Shown here in pieces: positions 1-10,270 of a stretch of 64,000 bases of DNA. Position 1 is the first letter of the stretch. Every line of letters begins with the position of its first letter. The notes under the pieces are model-generated. The model was given only the letters and a program-made list of their open reading frames with translations, had not been told where the DNA came from and ran no database searches. The stretch lies in contig NZ_QQKA01000001.1 of NCBI RefSeq assembly GCF_003493605.1, positions 186,001 to 250,000 on the forward strand, in the 5' to 3' direction. The DNA comes from Haemophilus haemolyticus (GTDB lineage: Bacteria; Pseudomonadota; Gammaproteobacteria; Enterobacterales; Pasteurellaceae). The position numbers were made by a program, and so were the translations under genes.

Positions 1-350
1 GAACGAGTATTTTCTGTGAGATTATCTAACGTACCTTTAAAAATAGCATAGGGAATACCGAAGCTATCATCACAAGGTAAACCTGTGCCATTCACTGCTG
101 TTGCTGATTGTAAGGTGATTCCTTGTAATACTCGCTCTGCCACCCAAACACCCATTGACCATGCGACTACACGAATTTGCTGATAGGCGGAAAAATGAAA
201 ATCCAAATTTAAATCTTGATAATCATAGCAAATCAATAAATCGTGATTTTCCGGCAAAATCAAATGATTTACAGCATCGGGCGGCGTTCCCCAACCTGCA
301 AAATACAGGATTAAATGTCCGCCTTGATGATTGTAAAATTTTGTTTTCAT
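1..350 (-). CDS. bioG: Pimeloyl-ACP methyl ester esterase BioG, 3' end cut by window edge
   Basis: The gene runs off the left edge of the window; about 116 N-terminal codons are visible. The protein starts MKTKFYNHQGGH and carries the alpha/beta-hydrolase nucleophile motif W-S-M-G-V near residue 70, which fits the DUF452/BioG family. BioG removes the methyl ester from pimeloyl-ACP methyl ester and so ends pimelate synthesis for biotin, the job done by BioH in E. coli. It begins 9 bases after the bioF stop and is surely in the same operon; bioC and bioD would be expected beyond the edge. The ATG is placed from homology; an ATG five bases upstream is closed at once by a stop codon. Confidence 0.88.
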   Translation of the reverse strand, partial: MKTKFYNHQGGHLILYFAGWGTPPDAVNHLILPENHDLLICYDYQDLNLDFHFSAYQQIRVVAWSMGVWVAERVLQGITLQSATAVNGTGLPCDDSFGIPYAIFKGTLDNLTENTR

Positions 351-359
351 ATCATATCC

Positions 360-1502
360 TTACAGGCACGCCGCAAACTGCCGCACTTCATCCGTTGTCA
401 TATCTGCCGTTAAAGACAGGCGGATTCTGGATGTGTTTTTGGGTACTGTCGGCGGTCTGATGGGCAGGCAATAATAACCCTGCCTTTGCAGATATTCCGC
501 TTTGGCAAGGGCGGCTTCATTCCCGCCTAAAATATAGGGGACGATACAGGTTTGGCTCGGCATTATTTGCGTCCGATGCGCCACTTCCCGCCGTAAAAAT
601 GCACTTAACTGCTCAAGATGGCTTCTTTCTTTTGAGAATTGCGGCAATCGTTCAAAAATAAAATAAGTCCAAGCCACATTAAACGGCGGCAATGCGGTTG
701 AAAAAATCAATGGGCGCATTTGATTAATCAAACATTCTTTCAATACTTGGTTGCAGACGGCATACGCCCCCACCGAGGCTAAGGCTTTACCGAAAGTGCC
801 GACCAATAAATCAATCTCGGCAATCAAATTATCCCGTTCGGCAATCCCCAATCCGTTTTGCCCATAAACACCGATTGCGTGGGCTTCATCCACATAAAGA
901 TAAGTATTGGGAAACTGTTTTTTTAATTGGACAAGCTGTTTCAAATCCGCCACATCGCCGTCCATACTGAAAACAGATTCGGTAACGATAAAAGTGCGGT
1001 CAAATTTTCCGACGTTTTTTTCAAGCAGATTTTTCAAATGTTCATAATCATTATGACGATAACGGAAAAACGCACACCGGCTCAAACGGATGCCGTCAAT
1101 CATACTGGCGTGGACAAATTTATCTGCCAAAATCAAACTTTTCGTCGTCGTCAAAGCAGGCAAAATACCGAGATTGGCGTGATAGCCGCTGTTGAACAAT
1201 AACGCGCTTTCCCGTTGGAAACGTTGTGCGACAAGCTCTTCCAAATCGGTATAAATAGGAAAGTTGCCCGTTAATAAACGCGATGAAGAACTGGTAAAAG
1301 AGGGAAAATTACCGCCGTATTGCTGCAAAAAAGACCGGCGCAAGTTTTCATCTGATGCCAAACCCAAATAATCATTAGACGACATATTCAGCATTTTGCG
1401 GTTTTCCCGCGTAATATACCGCCCTTGATGAATCAAATCCGGAATCGAACGATATTGATTTTGCGCGCCGAGTTGTTCAAGCTGTTGTTTAAAGACGTTC
1501 AT
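360..1502 (-). CDS. bioF: 8-amino-7-oxononanoate synthase
   Basis: BioF is a cytoplasmic PLP enzyme that condenses pimeloyl-ACP with L-alanine in biotin synthesis. The 380-residue protein has the family length. Visible features are the substrate-loop region S-S-S-S-R-L-L near residue 73, the cofactor motif [10 protein letters not shown] near 205, and the PLP lysine in G-T-F-G-K-A near 239. The start overlaps the end of bioA by 14 bases, so the two are translationally coupled. Some stretches of the gene look richer in G+C than its neighbours (about 52% in one 60-base line I counted, 42-43% in three others), which could reflect a different history; the signal is weak. Confidence 0.95.
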   Translation of the reverse strand: MNVFKQQLEQLGAQNQYRSIPDLIHQGRYITRENRKMLNMSSNDYLGLASDENLRRSFLQQYGGNFPSFTSSSSRLLTGNFPIYTDLEELVAQRFQRESALLFNSGYHANLGILPALTTTKSLILADKFVHASMIDGIRLSRCAFFRYRHNDYEHLKNLLEKNVGKFDRTFIVTESVFSMDGDVADLKQLVQLKKQFPNTYLYVDEAHAIGVYGQNGLGIAERDNLIAEIDLLVGTFGKALASVGAYAVCNQVLKECLINQMRPLIFSTALPPFNVAWTYFIFERLPQFSKERSHLEQLSAFLRREVAHRTQIMPSQTCIVPYILGGNEAALAKAEYLQRQGYYCLPIRPPTVPKNTSRIRLSLTADMTTDEVRQFAACL

Positions 1503-2796
1503 TATGATGTAAATATTCCTGAGTTAAAGCCAGAATCATGCCTTTTGTTAATTTCTGAAGTTCATCATCTTTAATCACAAACGGCGGCATAACATAAACC
1601 AATTTTCCGAAAGGTCTAATCCAAACACCTTGTTCCACAAAACGCGGAACTAAAGTTTTCATATTTACCACACTTTTCATTTCGACCACCCCAATCGCCC
1701 CTAATACGCGAACTTCTTTGACATAATCTTTTTCAGATAAAGGCGAAAGCTGTTGTTTTAAGGAATGCTCAATTCGCTGAATATTTTGTTGCCAAGTACT
1801 TTCCAACAATAAACGGATAGATTCCGCCGCAATTGCACAAGCCAACGGATTTGCCATAAAAGTGGGGCCGTGCATAAAGCATTTAGCCTCACCACTACAA
1901 ATAATTTGTGCAATTTCAGTGCTTGTAATGGTTGCCGATAAAGTTAAATAACCACCTGTTAAGGCTTTACCGATACACATAATATCTGGCGAAATGCCTG
2001 CGTGTTCGGCTGCAAACAATTTTCCTGTTCGACCAAATCCCGTAGCGATTTCATCAAAAATCAGCAAAACGCCATATTGTTTACAAAGTGCTTGTGCTTT
2101 CACTAAATAAGTTGGCGAATAAAAATACATACCGCCCGCACCTTGTACAACAGGTTCTAAAATCAGTGCGGCGATTTCATTACCTTTTCGTTCAAGTAAA
2201 TCAGCTAAAGGTTCAATCGCATAATCATTCCAAGATTCATTAAATGGAATATTGGGTTGAGGAAGGAAATATTGTACGGGCAGGCTATGATGAAATAAAT
2301 GATGCATACCTGTGGTTGGATCACATACCGACATCGCATTCCAAGTATCGCCATGGTAACCAGAACGGATGGTGGCGAATTTTTGTCGTTGTGCTTCCCC
2401 TTTTGCGTGCTGATATTGAATAGCCATTTTCATCGCCACTTCCACAGCGACAGAACCACTATCAGCAAAAAAGATCTTATCTAATCCATTTGGCAAAATT
2501 TGTACCAATAATTGAGCTAATTCCACCGCGGGTTCATGGGTAAAACCGCCAAACATAATATGGCTCATTTTTGCCAATTGATTCTGTGCCGCCGCATTTA
2601 AGCGTGGATGATTATAACCGTGCAACGCCGCCCACCAAGAGGACATACCATCAATTAAACGACGACCATCTTTTAAAGTTATCATCACGCCATCAGCACG
2701 TTCTACCGCATAAAGCGGCATATCAGAAGAAACGGAAGAATAAGGATGCCAAATATGTTGTGTATCAAAAGCTAAAAGTGATTGTTCATCCATCAT
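1489..2796 (-). CDS. bioA: Adenosylmethionine-8-amino-7-oxononanoate aminotransferase
   Basis: BioA is a class III PLP aminotransferase that makes 7,8-diaminopelargonate, with S-adenosylmethionine as amino donor. The 435-residue length is typical. The N-terminal region H-I-W-H-P-Y-S-S, the cofactor-phosphate region D-S-G-S-V-A-V-E near 113, the [13 protein letters not shown] block near 246, and the PLP lysine in G-K-A-L-T-G-G near 277 are all present. A second ATG one codon downstream could equally be the start. It is the first gene of the visible bio operon, 18 bases after the LolC-like gene, so it may be read from that promoter or from one inside that gene. Confidence 0.95.
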   Translation of the reverse strand: MMDEQSLLAFDTQHIWHPYSSVSSDMPLYAVERADGVMITLKDGRRLIDGMSSWWAALHGYNHPRLNAAAQNQLAKMSHIMFGGFTHEPAVELAQLLVQILPNGLDKIFFADSGSVAVEVAMKMAIQYQHAKGEAQRQKFATIRSGYHGDTWNAMSVCDPTTGMHHLFHHSLPVQYFLPQPNIPFNESWNDYAIEPLADLLERKGNEIAALILEPVVQGAGGMYFYSPTYLVKAQALCKQYGVLLIFDEIATGFGRTGKLFAAEHAGISPDIMCIGKALTGGYLTLSATITSTEIAQIICSGEAKCFMHGPTFMANPLACAIAAESIRLLLESTWQQNIQRIEHSLKQQLSPLSEKDYVKEVRVLGAIGVVEMKSVVNMKTLVPRFVEQGVWIRPFGKLVYVMPPFVIKDDELQKLTKGMILALTQEYLHHNERL

Positions 2797-2814
2797 TCAT
2801 TTACCATTAAAAAC

Positions 2815-3996
2815 TTATTCGTATCGCAAAGCAGCGGCAGGTTCTACTTTCGCAGCTCGATAAGCGGGATAAAGTGTAGAAAGTAAAGAAAGCAACAAGG
2901 AAAATCCAATGACAAAAATCATTTGAATAAAAGATAATTCTGTCGGTAAAAAAACACCCTGTGGATTTACCGCACTTACAATGTCCGTTAAATTCAACGT
3001 GACTAAAACACCCAAAATAGCACCGAGCAATGTGCCAACAAATCCCACCAGTAATCCTTGATAAATAAACACTGAACGCACTTGGGATTTTGTTAAGCCC
3101 TGAGTTTGCAAGATCGCAATTTCCCCTTGTTTATCCACCACCATCAAACTTAATGAAGTCACGATATTGGAAATCGCCACGACAATGATCAAACTAATCA
3201 ACAATCCCATCATATTTTTTTCCATTCTCACCGCTTGGAAAAATTCACCTTTTTGCACACGCCAATCCGTAATTTTTTGTGTTGGGAAATGTTGTGGGAG
3301 TTCTGTAATTTGGAACGGATCATTCAAAAATAAACGATAGCCCTGAGCTTGCTGCGGTTGAATACGCATTAAGCGACCAATATCTGTAATATTAGCAAAG
3401 GATTCGTAACCAGATGCTTCGCCATAATCATAATAAATATCGCTAACCGTAAATAAACGCTGCATTGGCACGCGACCAAACGGTGTATATTGGCTGTTTT
3501 CCGTAATCATCAAACGGATTTTATCCCCTACATTCACGCCCAATTTTTTGGCCAGTTGATCACCAATGACCAATTTAAATTCACCTGTCGGTAAAATTTC
3601 ATTAAATTTAGCCTGATCAAAAGATTCAACCAAGGGATCATCAGAAAATGATTGAATACCAATGATTTGTCCTGCACTCACGCCTTTTGTCGTTTGATAA
3701 ATCACATTTGTTGTATTGATCGGCACCGCTTTTTGGACAAAGAGCGGTAAATTTTCTAATGTTTTTTCTGTAGAAATGGTCTGTTCTTCACTCACAATCG
3801 CGTGAGGAATAGAAGATAGCACCTGTTGTTTTTGGTAACCTTCTAATCCATTCATCACAGAAAGCACGATAATCAATGCCATCACACCTAGCACAATCCC
3901 TAGGCTTGCAAGATTAGCCACTAATTGGCCAAAACGATCCGCACTTTTCGCACGCCAATAACGTAGCGCAATATAAAGAGAAATAGGAAAATTCAT
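2815..3996 (-). CDS. lolC: Lipoprotein-releasing ABC transporter permease, LolC/LolE family
   Basis: This is an inner-membrane permease of the LolCDE complex, which lifts outer-membrane lipoproteins from the inner membrane and hands them to LolA. The 393-residue protein has the family layout: one N-terminal membrane segment (about 26-48), a large periplasmic domain (about 50-265), and three C-terminal membrane segments (about 268-292, 314-340, 358-380). It ends in the usual P-A-Y-R-A-A-K-V-E-P-A-A-A-L-R-Y-E. No lolD lies next to it, so its partners must be elsewhere. The choice between LolC and LolE is uncertain. It overlaps the hprA stop by one base (TAATG). Confidence 0.85.
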   Translation of the reverse strand: MNFPISLYIALRYWRAKSADRFGQLVANLASLGIVLGVMALIIVLSVMNGLEGYQKQQVLSSIPHAIVSEEQTISTEKTLENLPLFVQKAVPINTTNVIYQTTKGVSAGQIIGIQSFSDDPLVESFDQAKFNEILPTGEFKLVIGDQLAKKLGVNVGDKIRLMITENSQYTPFGRVPMQRLFTVSDIYYDYGEASGYESFANITDIGRLMRIQPQQAQGYRLFLNDPFQITELPQHFPTQKITDWRVQKGEFFQAVRMEKNMMGLLISLIIVVAISNIVTSLSLMVVDKQGEIAILQTQGLTKSQVRSVFIYQGLLVGFVGTLLGAILGVLVTLNLTDIVSAVNPQGVFLPTELSFIQMIFVIGFSLLLSLLSTLYPAYRAAKVEPAAALRYE

Positions 3997-4943
3997 TATT
4001 TTTGATTTAATTGTTGTACAAATTCTTCGATGTTTTGCATTACTTTGCCAACTAATGTAGTCACTGCACTATCACTCGCCCAAGCAATATGCGGGGTGAT
4101 AATTAAATTAGGCATAGTTTTTGCAGCTAAAATTAACGGATTATCTTTTTCTGGTGGCTCTTTTACCATTACATCCAAAGCCGCTCCGCCTAAATGCCCC
4201 GTTTTTAACGCATCAACTAAGGCAACTTCATCAATCAAAGGCCCACGCCCTGTATTAATCAAAAATGCACCTTTTTTCATTTTGGATAAGGTGTCTGCAT
4301 TAATTAAATTCTTTGTTGTTTCAGTTAATGGGCAATGCAACGTCACAATATCCGCTTGTCTTAATACTTCCTCAAATGGCGTATAACCTTCACGGCAAAA
4401 AGTGGCATCTTTGTGTTCTGCATAAAGCACCTTCATTCCCACGGCATTCGCCAAACGCCCCACTTCTGTCCCTAAGCAACCTTTACCAAATACGCCTAAT
4501 GTTGAACCGCGCACATCTGTAATTGGGTAATCAAAATAACAAAATTGTTTGCTTTTAGGCCATTTTGCTTCCGATTGATCGCGTAACCAACCTGCAAAGC
4601 TGTGTTTTAAAGAAAAAATCAGACCGATTACGTGTTCTGGTACTGTTGTGCTGGAATAACCTGTCACATTACGCACGGCGATGCCCATTTCTTCTGCGGC
4701 CACAAGATCAACATTATTTGTACCCGTTGCAGTAATCGCAATCAACTTTAACTTAGGTAATTGTTTTAACGTTTCTCGATCAAAAATGGCTTTGCTCGTA
4801 ATAACAATATCAGCATCTTTCGCTCTTTCAATCGTTTCTGCAGAAGAAGTATGCTCATATTCAATCCAAGTATGCGCAAAACTTGGACGAGGAATAGGGA
4901 TATGGTTCGGGATAGCTGTACTATCCAAAAAGACGATATTCAT
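3996..4943 (-). CDS. hprA: D-2-hydroxyacid dehydrogenase, glycerate dehydrogenase type
   Basis: This NAD-dependent dehydrogenase probably interconverts hydroxypyruvate and D-glycerate. The protein shows the two-domain D-2-hydroxyacid dehydrogenase layout. It has the nucleotide-binding motif G-V-F-G-K-G-C-L-G near residue 145, the catalytic arginine region in L-I-N-T-G-R-G near 225, and the catalytic histidine in T-P-H-I-A-W near 280. I start it at MNIVFLDS because the sequence AAAAGGAG lies just upstream; the longer reading frame has no such signal. An inverted pair of uptake signals lies between it and kdsA. Its exact substrate cannot be read from sequence alone. Confidence 0.85.
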   Translation of the reverse strand: MNIVFLDSTAIPNHIPIPRPSFAHTWIEYEHTSSAETIERAKDADIVITSKAIFDRETLKQLPKLKLIAITATGTNNVDLVAAEEMGIAVRNVTGYSSTTVPEHVIGLIFSLKHSFAGWLRDQSEAKWPKSKQFCYFDYPITDVRGSTLGVFGKGCLGTEVGRLANAVGMKVLYAEHKDATFCREGYTPFEEVLRQADIVTLHCPLTETTKNLINADTLSKMKKGAFLINTGRGPLIDEVALVDALKTGHLGGAALDVMVKEPPEKDNPLILAAKTMPNLIITPHIAWASDSAVTTLVGKVMQNIEEFVQQLNQK

Positions 4944-4961
4944 TGTTTCTCCTTTTATATA

Positions 4962-4991
4962 CAAAGTGCGGTCAAAATTAACCGCACTTTT
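4962..4991 (-). terminator. Inverted uptake-signal pair downstream of kdsA
   Basis: AAGTGCGGT at 4964-4972 and its complement at 4981-4989 form a short hairpin flanked by A and T runs, between the kdsA stop and the hprA ribosome site. Such inverted pairs commonly serve as terminators in Haemophilus. Here it would end kdsA transcription in front of hprA, although it is close enough to allow some read-through. Confidence 0.6.
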
Positions 4992-5005
4992 GGTGAAATA
5001 TTTTC

Positions 5006-5869
<864 letters not shown>

Positions 5870-5874
5870 TTAAA

Positions 5875-6678
5875 TCAATGGAGGGGAAAAGGATCTTTAT
5901 CAATCTCGCCCTTAAGTTCTAAAAGTTGAGTTCGGATTAAAGCTGCAGTTGGGTCTTCCGGACAACGTTCCACAAAAAATTCTAAATCTTTTAATGCCGA
6001 AGAGTAAGCACCCATCTGAGCTAAAACTAAACCGCGATCACGGATGTGATAAGGATCTTCATCATTACCAATCAGTAAATTCTCAATATAACGGTATGCC
6101 ATGTCGTTATGCTCTTCGCGGATGAGCGCATTCTTCGCCAGTTGCTCAAAACGAGAATAAAGTAAAGAAAGATCGGCTCTATCAAGTTCTTCAGGTTGAA
6201 TTTGCACACCAAAGCCAAATGCACCTTCATAAAGTTGCTGTAATTTTTCTTGCGATATATAAGTGCCATCCCAAGGATCAATAAAAGCTACTTCATCTCT
6301 GACTTCGGCACGTAAAATGAGCTGTGTTGGGAAATTTACTGGGTAAATCGGCAAATCCAATACCTCGGCTAAATAAAGCACAATTGCTCCAAGAGTCACT
6401 GGCATTCCTTGATGATGCTCCAATACATAAGGCAAATATAAATTGCGTGCGTAGAAATACTCTTCTGAATCGCAATGAAAGCCCCAATCACCATAAAATA
6501 GCTGTAGTAACTGATGAATCTGCTCTTCTTTCGGCCAATCTGGCGAAATTTCTTTACGCGCTCGACGTACAAGCCCGCCAATTTTTCCCCGAAGTTGCGC
6601 TTCTGATGTACCATCATCTGAGATGGTATTATAAAAATGCACAAATTGATCATATAACGCACGTCGATAATATTTCAT
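5875..6678 (-). CDS. SirB1-family protein (transglutaminase-like fold with TPR)
   Basis: The 267-residue protein belongs to the SirB1 family that sits between prmC and kdsA in many gammaproteobacteria. The N-terminal two thirds resemble the transglutaminase-like domain, with the block G-M-P-V-T-L-G-A-I near residue 92 and F-I-D-P-W-D-G near 132. The C-terminal part (about 195-250) looks like TPR helices. No biochemical role is firmly established for the family as far as I know. The start MKYYRRAL overlaps the prmC stop by one base (TAATG), which supports it over the longer frame. Confidence 0.8.
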   Translation of the reverse strand: MKYYRRALYDQFVHFYNTISDDGTSEAQLRGKIGGLVRRARKEISPDWPKEEQIHQLLQLFYGDWGFHCDSEEYFYARNLYLPYVLEHHQGMPVTLGAIVLYLAEVLDLPIYPVNFPTQLILRAEVRDEVAFIDPWDGTYISQEKLQQLYEGAFGFGVQIQPEELDRADLSLLYSRFEQLAKNALIREEHNDMAYRYIENLLIGNDEDPYHIRDRGLVLAQMGAYSSALKDLEFFVERCPEDPTAALIRTQLLELKGEIDKDPFPLH

Positions 6679-7556
6679 TACTTCTTCCAAAAACCTAAAG
6701 TGACGCGCTCATTGTCGCCATAATCACGCACGGTTTCAACCATTTCCCAATGATTTTCTTGGAAAATCGACCGCACTTTTTCGCCTTGTTGCCATCCGTG
6801 TTCAAGCAATAATGCGCCATTAGAATTCAAATAACTCGGCGATAATTCAATAATATGACGTAAATCAGCATAACCCGCATCATTGGCAACTAATGCAGAA
6901 AGCGGTTCAAAACGCACATCTCCTTGATGTAAATGTTCATCTTTAGCATCAATATAAGGCGGATTGCTGACAATAAGATCAAACTGCCCTGTTATATTTT
7001 CAAACCAACGGCTCTGCAAAAATTGCACATTTAACTTATTTTTTTCTGCATTAGATTGAGCTAACGCCACAACATCAGGCATAAGATCAACACCAATTAT
7101 TTCTAACAAAATTAGTCGTTTTTGACAAAGAGGTGAAAGCTCCGATGATAATGCTAACGCGATAGCGCCTGTGCCAGTGCCAAGATCAAGAATACGAAAG
7201 TGCGGTGGATTTTCTTGTAATTTGTCTAAAGCAATTTGTAATGCCTTTTCCACTAAAGTTTCGGTATCTGATCTTGGAATCAAGGTGCCTTTTGAGACAT
7301 TTAATGGCAATGACCAAAATTCTTTTTCGCCAAGAATATAAGCGATAGGTTCGCCTTTTAGACGACGATCTAAAAGTGCGGTCAATTTTAACCGCACTTT
7401 TTCATCAATCTCGGTATCATCAAAAGCAAGGATTCGCGTACGCGATTTACCAGTAGCATGTTGAAGAAGCACAAGCGCATCAATTTTACTATTTTCAGTG
7501 GGATTTTTTTGTGCTAAATCCGCAATCGCTTGTGCCAGCCATTCTTTATAATTCAT
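6678..7556 (-). CDS. prmC: Release factor glutamine methyltransferase
   Basis: PrmC (HemK) methylates the glutamine of the GGQ motif in release factors RF1 and RF2 in the cytoplasm. The protein has a helical N-terminal domain, the SAM-binding motif D-L-G-T-G-T-G-A-I near residue 122, and the catalytic N-P-P-Y motif near 189. It sits downstream of prfA, whose product it modifies, with the RDD gene between them. An unusual feature is an inverted pair of uptake signals within the coding region (7374-7399), plus single cores at 6770 and 7198. Start and stop overlap the neighbouring genes as TAATG. Confidence 0.95.
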   Translation of the reverse strand: MNYKEWLAQAIADLAQKNPTENSKIDALVLLQHATGKSRTRILAFDDTEIDEKVRLKLTALLDRRLKGEPIAYILGEKEFWSLPLNVSKGTLIPRSDTETLVEKALQIALDKLQENPPHFRILDLGTGTGAIALALSSELSPLCQKRLILLEIIGVDLMPDVVALAQSNAEKNKLNVQFLQSRWFENITGQFDLIVSNPPYIDAKDEHLHQGDVRFEPLSALVANDAGYADLRHIIELSPSYLNSNGALLLEHGWQQGEKVRSIFQENHWEMVETVRDYGDNERVTLGFWKK

Positions 7557-7996
7557 TATTTTTCGTCTTTTAACACAATTGTGCCAACCACTAAATCAGT
7601 TAAAGAACGACGATCATCGCGCACAAGTGCAACAATACCGCTAATAATCAATAAGAAACTTGTCCATGCCAATAAAATATCAATAATCTCACGGCCGATG
7701 TATTTACCAAATTCAACAGGCTGATTAGTATGATAATTAAATACGCGCAAGCCTAACCAACGTTTTGCCATTGTTTGGCCATAAGTTTTCATGAAATATA
7801 ACTGAAAACCAGCATATACAATCGTCCCCACTACACCGGCAAAATCCCCCAATACAAAACCAAGACCAACCATCACCCAAAATACAAGCCCATTAATTAT
7901 ACTTGCAAGCCAACGTTTAAAACGGCTCGCTTGAGCAGGTTGAGAAGGTTTGAAAGCAGAAGAAAATTCAGCATCTTTTTGATTTTCAATAATCAT
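7556..7996 (-). CDS. RDD-family inner-membrane protein
   Basis: This 146-residue protein has three hydrophobic segments (about 34-52, 56-76 and 108-128) and the R-F-K-R-W / R-x-x-D-D signature pattern of RDD proteins near the ends of the first and last segments. Function is unknown; some RDD proteins have been linked to ion transport. The start M-I-I-E-N was chosen because ACGGAG lies upstream of it. It lies between prfA and prmC and is coupled to prmC by a one-base overlap, so it is probably part of that operon. Confidence 0.7.
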   Translation of the reverse strand: MIIENQKDAEFSSAFKPSQPAQASRFKRWLASIINGLVFWVMVGLGFVLGDFAGVVGTIVYAGFQLYFMKTYGQTMAKRWLGLRVFNYHTNQPVEFGKYIGREIIDILLAWTSFLLIISGIVALVRDDRRSLTDLVVGTIVLKDEK

Positions 7997-8048
7997 TTTA
8001 TTTCTCCGTAAAGTTAAAAAGGACATCTGAAATCAGATGCCCCTATCA

Positions 8049-9131
8049 TTAATTCTGTTCAGACAATGCCGCTAACTGATCCGCTTGATATTCGGTAATA
8101 ATCGGCTGAATCAGTTCATCAATTTTACCATTCATTACTTCATCCAAACGGTAAATTGTGAGATTGATACGGTGATCTGTGACTCGACCTTGCGGATAAT
8201 TATAAGTACGAATTTTATCAGAACGATCGCCCGAACCTAATAAGTTACGGCGCATATCTGTTTGTTCTGCAGCTTGGCGTTCTTGCTCTGCTTGAACAAT
8301 ACGTGACGCTAATACCGACATTGCTTTCGCTTTATTTTTGTGCTGTGAACGCTCATCCTGACATTCCACCACAATACCTGTTGGAATATGTGTAATACGC
8401 ACCGCAGAATCCGTTGTATTTACATGCTGACCACCAGCGCCTGATGAGCGATAAGTATCAATACGTAAATCTGCAGGATTAATTTCTGGCATTTCAGACT
8501 CTGGCAATTCTGGCATTACCGCAACAGTACAAGCAGAGGTATGGATACGCCCTTGTGATTCAGTTTTTGGTACACGTTGCACACGATGACCGCCAGACTC
8601 AAACTTTAACTGACCATACACACCTTCGCCAGTGACTTTAACAATCACCTCTTTATAACCGCCTTGCTCACTTTCGTTAGCACTTAGCATTTCTACACGC
8701 CAGCGTTTACTTTCAGCATAGCGACTGTACATACGGAATAAATCACCGGCAAAAATACCCGCTTCATCACCGCCTGTTCCCGCACGGATTTCTAAATAGC
8801 AGTTATATTCATCATTAGGATCTTTCGGCAGTAAAAGAATTTGAAGTTGCTGTTCCACTTCTTCAATTTCCACTTTGGATTCTTCAATTTCCATTTGCGC
8901 CATTTCTTTCATTTCAGGATCGTCGAGCAATATTTCAGCTTCTTCAATATTTTGATTTAATTGCGTCCAACGATTAAAACATTTCACCACTTCTTCAAGT
9001 TGCGAATATTCTTTAGAATACGCACGGAATTTATCCTGATCACTAATTACAGAAACATCGCCTAATAAGGCTTCTAGCTCTTCATAACGTTCTTTTAAAC
9101 TTTCTAATTTTGCAATAATGGAATCTTTCAT
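8049..9131 (-). CDS. prfA: Peptide chain release factor 1
   Basis: RF1 ends translation at UAA and UAG codons. The 360-residue protein is full length. The peptidyl-hydrolysis motif G-G-Q lies in S-G-A-G-G-Q-H-V-N near 232, followed by the [10 protein letters not shown] block typical of class I factors. I start at MKDSIIAK; an extra Met codon directly before it is also possible. The upstream 100 bases hold two nested inverted repeats, reported separately. PrmC, which modifies this protein, is encoded two genes downstream. Confidence 0.96.
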   Translation of the reverse strand: MKDSIIAKLESLKERYEELEALLGDVSVISDQDKFRAYSKEYSQLEEVVKCFNRWTQLNQNIEEAEILLDDPEMKEMAQMEIEESKVEIEEVEQQLQILLLPKDPNDEYNCYLEIRAGTGGDEAGIFAGDLFRMYSRYAESKRWRVEMLSANESEQGGYKEVIVKVTGEGVYGQLKFESGGHRVQRVPKTESQGRIHTSACTVAVMPELPESEMPEINPADLRIDTYRSSGAGGQHVNTTDSAVRITHIPTGIVVECQDERSQHKNKAKAMSVLASRIVQAEQERQAAEQTDMRRNLLGSGDRSDKIRTYNYPQGRVTDHRINLTIYRLDEVMNGKIDELIQPIITEYQADQLAALSEQN

Positions 9132-9136
9132 CATTT

Positions 9137-9237
9137 GTAAGTCACCGAAAATAAAATCGGCGTATTCTAGCCGATTTTAGGGAGAATTGACAGCGAAAAG
9201 GAAATTAAGAATTTCAGACGCTTTGTTGGTGACTTAC
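9137..9237 (-). repeat. Nested inverted repeats between the Sel1 gene and prfA
   Basis: A perfect 10-base inverted repeat (GTAAGTCACC at 9137-9146, GGTGACTTAC at 9228-9237) encloses a second hairpin with a 9-base stem (9153-9161 and 9170-9178). The outer right arm covers the first base of the Sel1 stop codon, and the left arm ends six bases before the prfA start. On the minus strand the inner hairpin is followed by TTTTATTTTC and could be a terminator for the Sel1 gene. The whole could fold as a leader of prfA, or it could be a small mobile-type repeat. Confidence 0.55.
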
Positions 9238-10259
9238 TATTTATGAGTCTCTTCTTTTTGATTGAGCTCACGATATTTATCACACCCTTCTTGACTGCGT
9301 AAATCGCAAGCATCGCCAAAGTATTTTTGGGCTTTGGATTCATCTTTTTCCAACTCTCCTAGCTTAATTAACACTTTCGGATCTTTGCTTAACACCAATT
9401 CTTCTTTAATCGCTTCGATTTTTTCTTGAAACTCAGGTTGTTTTGGTAAATCATCACGACTAAGAATATTCAGTTTTAAATCGGTTATATCAGTAATTTT
9501 TTTCTCTTTACAAGTCGAATGTTCATTACATCTATTCAGTAGTTCTTCAACCATTTCCTCATTCTTTGGACTAACTAAACCTAATAAATAAAGCGTGGCT
9601 AGATTTTGGTAAATATCAAAATCTACACGTCCAAGTAATAGTAGAAAAAAATCAGATGAACTATTTATTTTTATATTTTTGTAAGCTTCACTATACCAAT
9701 AAAATGCTTTCTGCCAATCTTGTTGCACACCATCACCATAAAAATAGGCATTTCCTAAATGTGCTTGAGACGCTGGAAATCCTGCTTCAGCGTTTTGGGT
9801 CAATAACATTATTGCACTTAAATTATCTCCTTTAGCAACCAAGCGGAGTGCCTGGGAATCTTTCGCATTATAACTCCCTAATTGAGCGGCTTTTTCAAGA
9901 TATTCATCTTTTCTTTGCTTATCTAAATTGGATAATTGATAATAAGCCTCAGCATAATTCTGTGCCACAGCTTTCTCATACCATTTTTTAGCAAATTCTT
10001 CTTGATCATTACTTTTATAGATTTTAGCCAACTGAAATTGTGCAGCTGGATAACCTTTTTCTGCTAACACACGCAAACGCTCAGCAGGGAATTGGCTTAA
10101 TTCATTACGCGCTTTTTGATCGTTATAATGCTCTTCACGCTCTAATAAACGTTCTAACTTCCGAATTTCTGCCTGTTCTGGGTAATATTGGGTAAAATAC
10201 ACCGCTCCGCCACCAATCACCGCCAATAATAAAACAGCTAAGGTTAATTTTTTCTTCAT
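9237..10259 (-). CDS. Sel1-repeat protein with N-terminal membrane anchor
   Basis: The 340-residue protein begins with a short basic start and a hydrophobic segment (about 4-23), then charged helices and several Sel1-type repeats. Examples are A-A-Q-F-Q-L-A-K-I-Y near 75 and the Y-G-D-G-V-Q-Q-D-W-Q-K-A-F-Y-W block near 175. Such proteins are usually secreted or periplasmic scaffolds; no specific role can be assigned. The C-terminal block with paired cysteines (A-C-D-L-R-S-Q-E-G-C-D) resembles the end of the neighbouring broken Sel1 gene, which suggests the two are related by duplication. Confidence 0.7.
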   Translation of the reverse strand: MKKKLTLAVLLLAVIGGGAVYFTQYYPEQAEIRKLERLLEREEHYNDQKARNELSQFPAERLRVLAEKGYPAAQFQLAKIYKSNDQEEFAKKWYEKAVAQNYAEAYYQLSNLDKQRKDEYLEKAAQLGSYNAKDSQALRLVAKGDNLSAIMLLTQNAEAGFPASQAHLGNAYFYGDGVQQDWQKAFYWYSEAYKNIKINSSSDFFLLLLGRVDFDIYQNLATLYLLGLVSPKNEEMVEELLNRCNEHSTCKEKKITDITDLKLNILSRDDLPKQPEFQEKIEAIKEELVLSKDPKVLIKLGELEKDESKAQKYFGDACDLRSQEGCDKYRELNQKEETHK

Positions 10260-10270
10260 TATTTTGCTCC

